64,000 nucleotides of DNA from Euglena gracilis (taxonomy: Eukaryota > Euglenida > Euglenophyceae > Euglenales). Below, one piece after another: positions 63,868-64,000 of this stretch. Made by a program: the position numbers and the translations under genes. Numbering within the stretch: the first letter of the stretch is position 1; each line of letters begins with the position of its first letter. The notes below the pieces were generated by a model. The model ran no database searches. It worked only from the letters and a program-made list of their open reading frames with translations, and was not told where the DNA came from. The stretch lies in assembly GCA_039621445.1 (NCBI GenBank), contig CP154957.1, forward strand, positions 44,698,309 through 44,762,308. Reading direction: 5' to 3'.

Positions 63868-63943
63868 CGTGATGTGTTTGTGTGTGTGTGTGTGTGTAGG
63901 TGTGTGTTGTGTGTTGGGTGTTGTGTGTGTTGTTGTTGTTGTT

Positions 63944-64000
<57 letters not shown>
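63868..64000 (+). repeat. GT, TTG and TCG microsatellites at right edge
   Basis: GT-rich run to about 63930, TTG repeats, then an uninterrupted GTC/TCG run of about 57 nt to the window end. Intronic. Confidence 0.92.

Overview
The window is nuclear DNA of a eukaryote with GC-rich coding exons, multi-kilobase introns and very heavy repeat content. Long runs of C or G occur throughout, mostly inside small inverted-repeat elements. No bacterial-type operon, tRNA, rRNA or CRISPR array is visible. A 4E-BP translation repressor, a MINDY deubiquitinase with a C-terminal CaaX box, a secreted astacin protease with an EGF-like module and a short TTAGGG tract together point to a holozoan (an animal or a unicellular relative). 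The species cannot be named from this sequence.

Layout. 1-11.4 kb is repeat territory: two inverted arrays of a 71/88-bp satellite (1-928 and 2286-3598), two oppositely oriented copies of one TA-flanked MITE, a minisatellite-ended hAT-like element (5081-5529), an interstitial telomere-like tract (5603-5640), a nested MITE pair (5751-6627) and a 33-bp tandem-repeat complex (9208-10210). No gene could be supported there.

All recognisable genes are on the + strand. (1) 11402-25453: a MINDY-family deubiquitinase in nine exons, with phase-consistent junctions and a 12-codon last exon carrying a CaaX box. Its catalytic-cysteine exon was not found. A 1.3-kb TIR element with a perfect 8-bp target duplication lies in one intron and carries its own 234-codon ORF. 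(2) 27592-30969: a four-exon 4E-BP gene with RAMP, YTRDMLL and FELDD motifs, the last in a 9-codon terminal exon. (3) 35508-44432: a run of exons coding an alpha-helical region, then proline-rich sequence, then a ribonuclease-inhibitor-type LRR protein ending at 44430-44432. This may be one gene or two. (4) 47.4-51.6 kb: proline-rich and acidic exons of an unidentified gene. (5) 53570 to beyond the right edge: a secreted multidomain astacin metalloprotease, with signal peptide, HExxHxxGxxHE site, Met-turn, beta-sandwich module, EGF-like module and a jelly-roll-like module.

Introns and spacers are packed with non-autonomous DNA elements of several families. Those with defined ends have TA or 7-8-bp target duplications. 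Exon borders were set by hand from homology blocks, GT/AG dinucleotides and reading phase. Two exons keep frame only if a long G or C run has one more base than printed, so some homopolymer lengths may be wrong.
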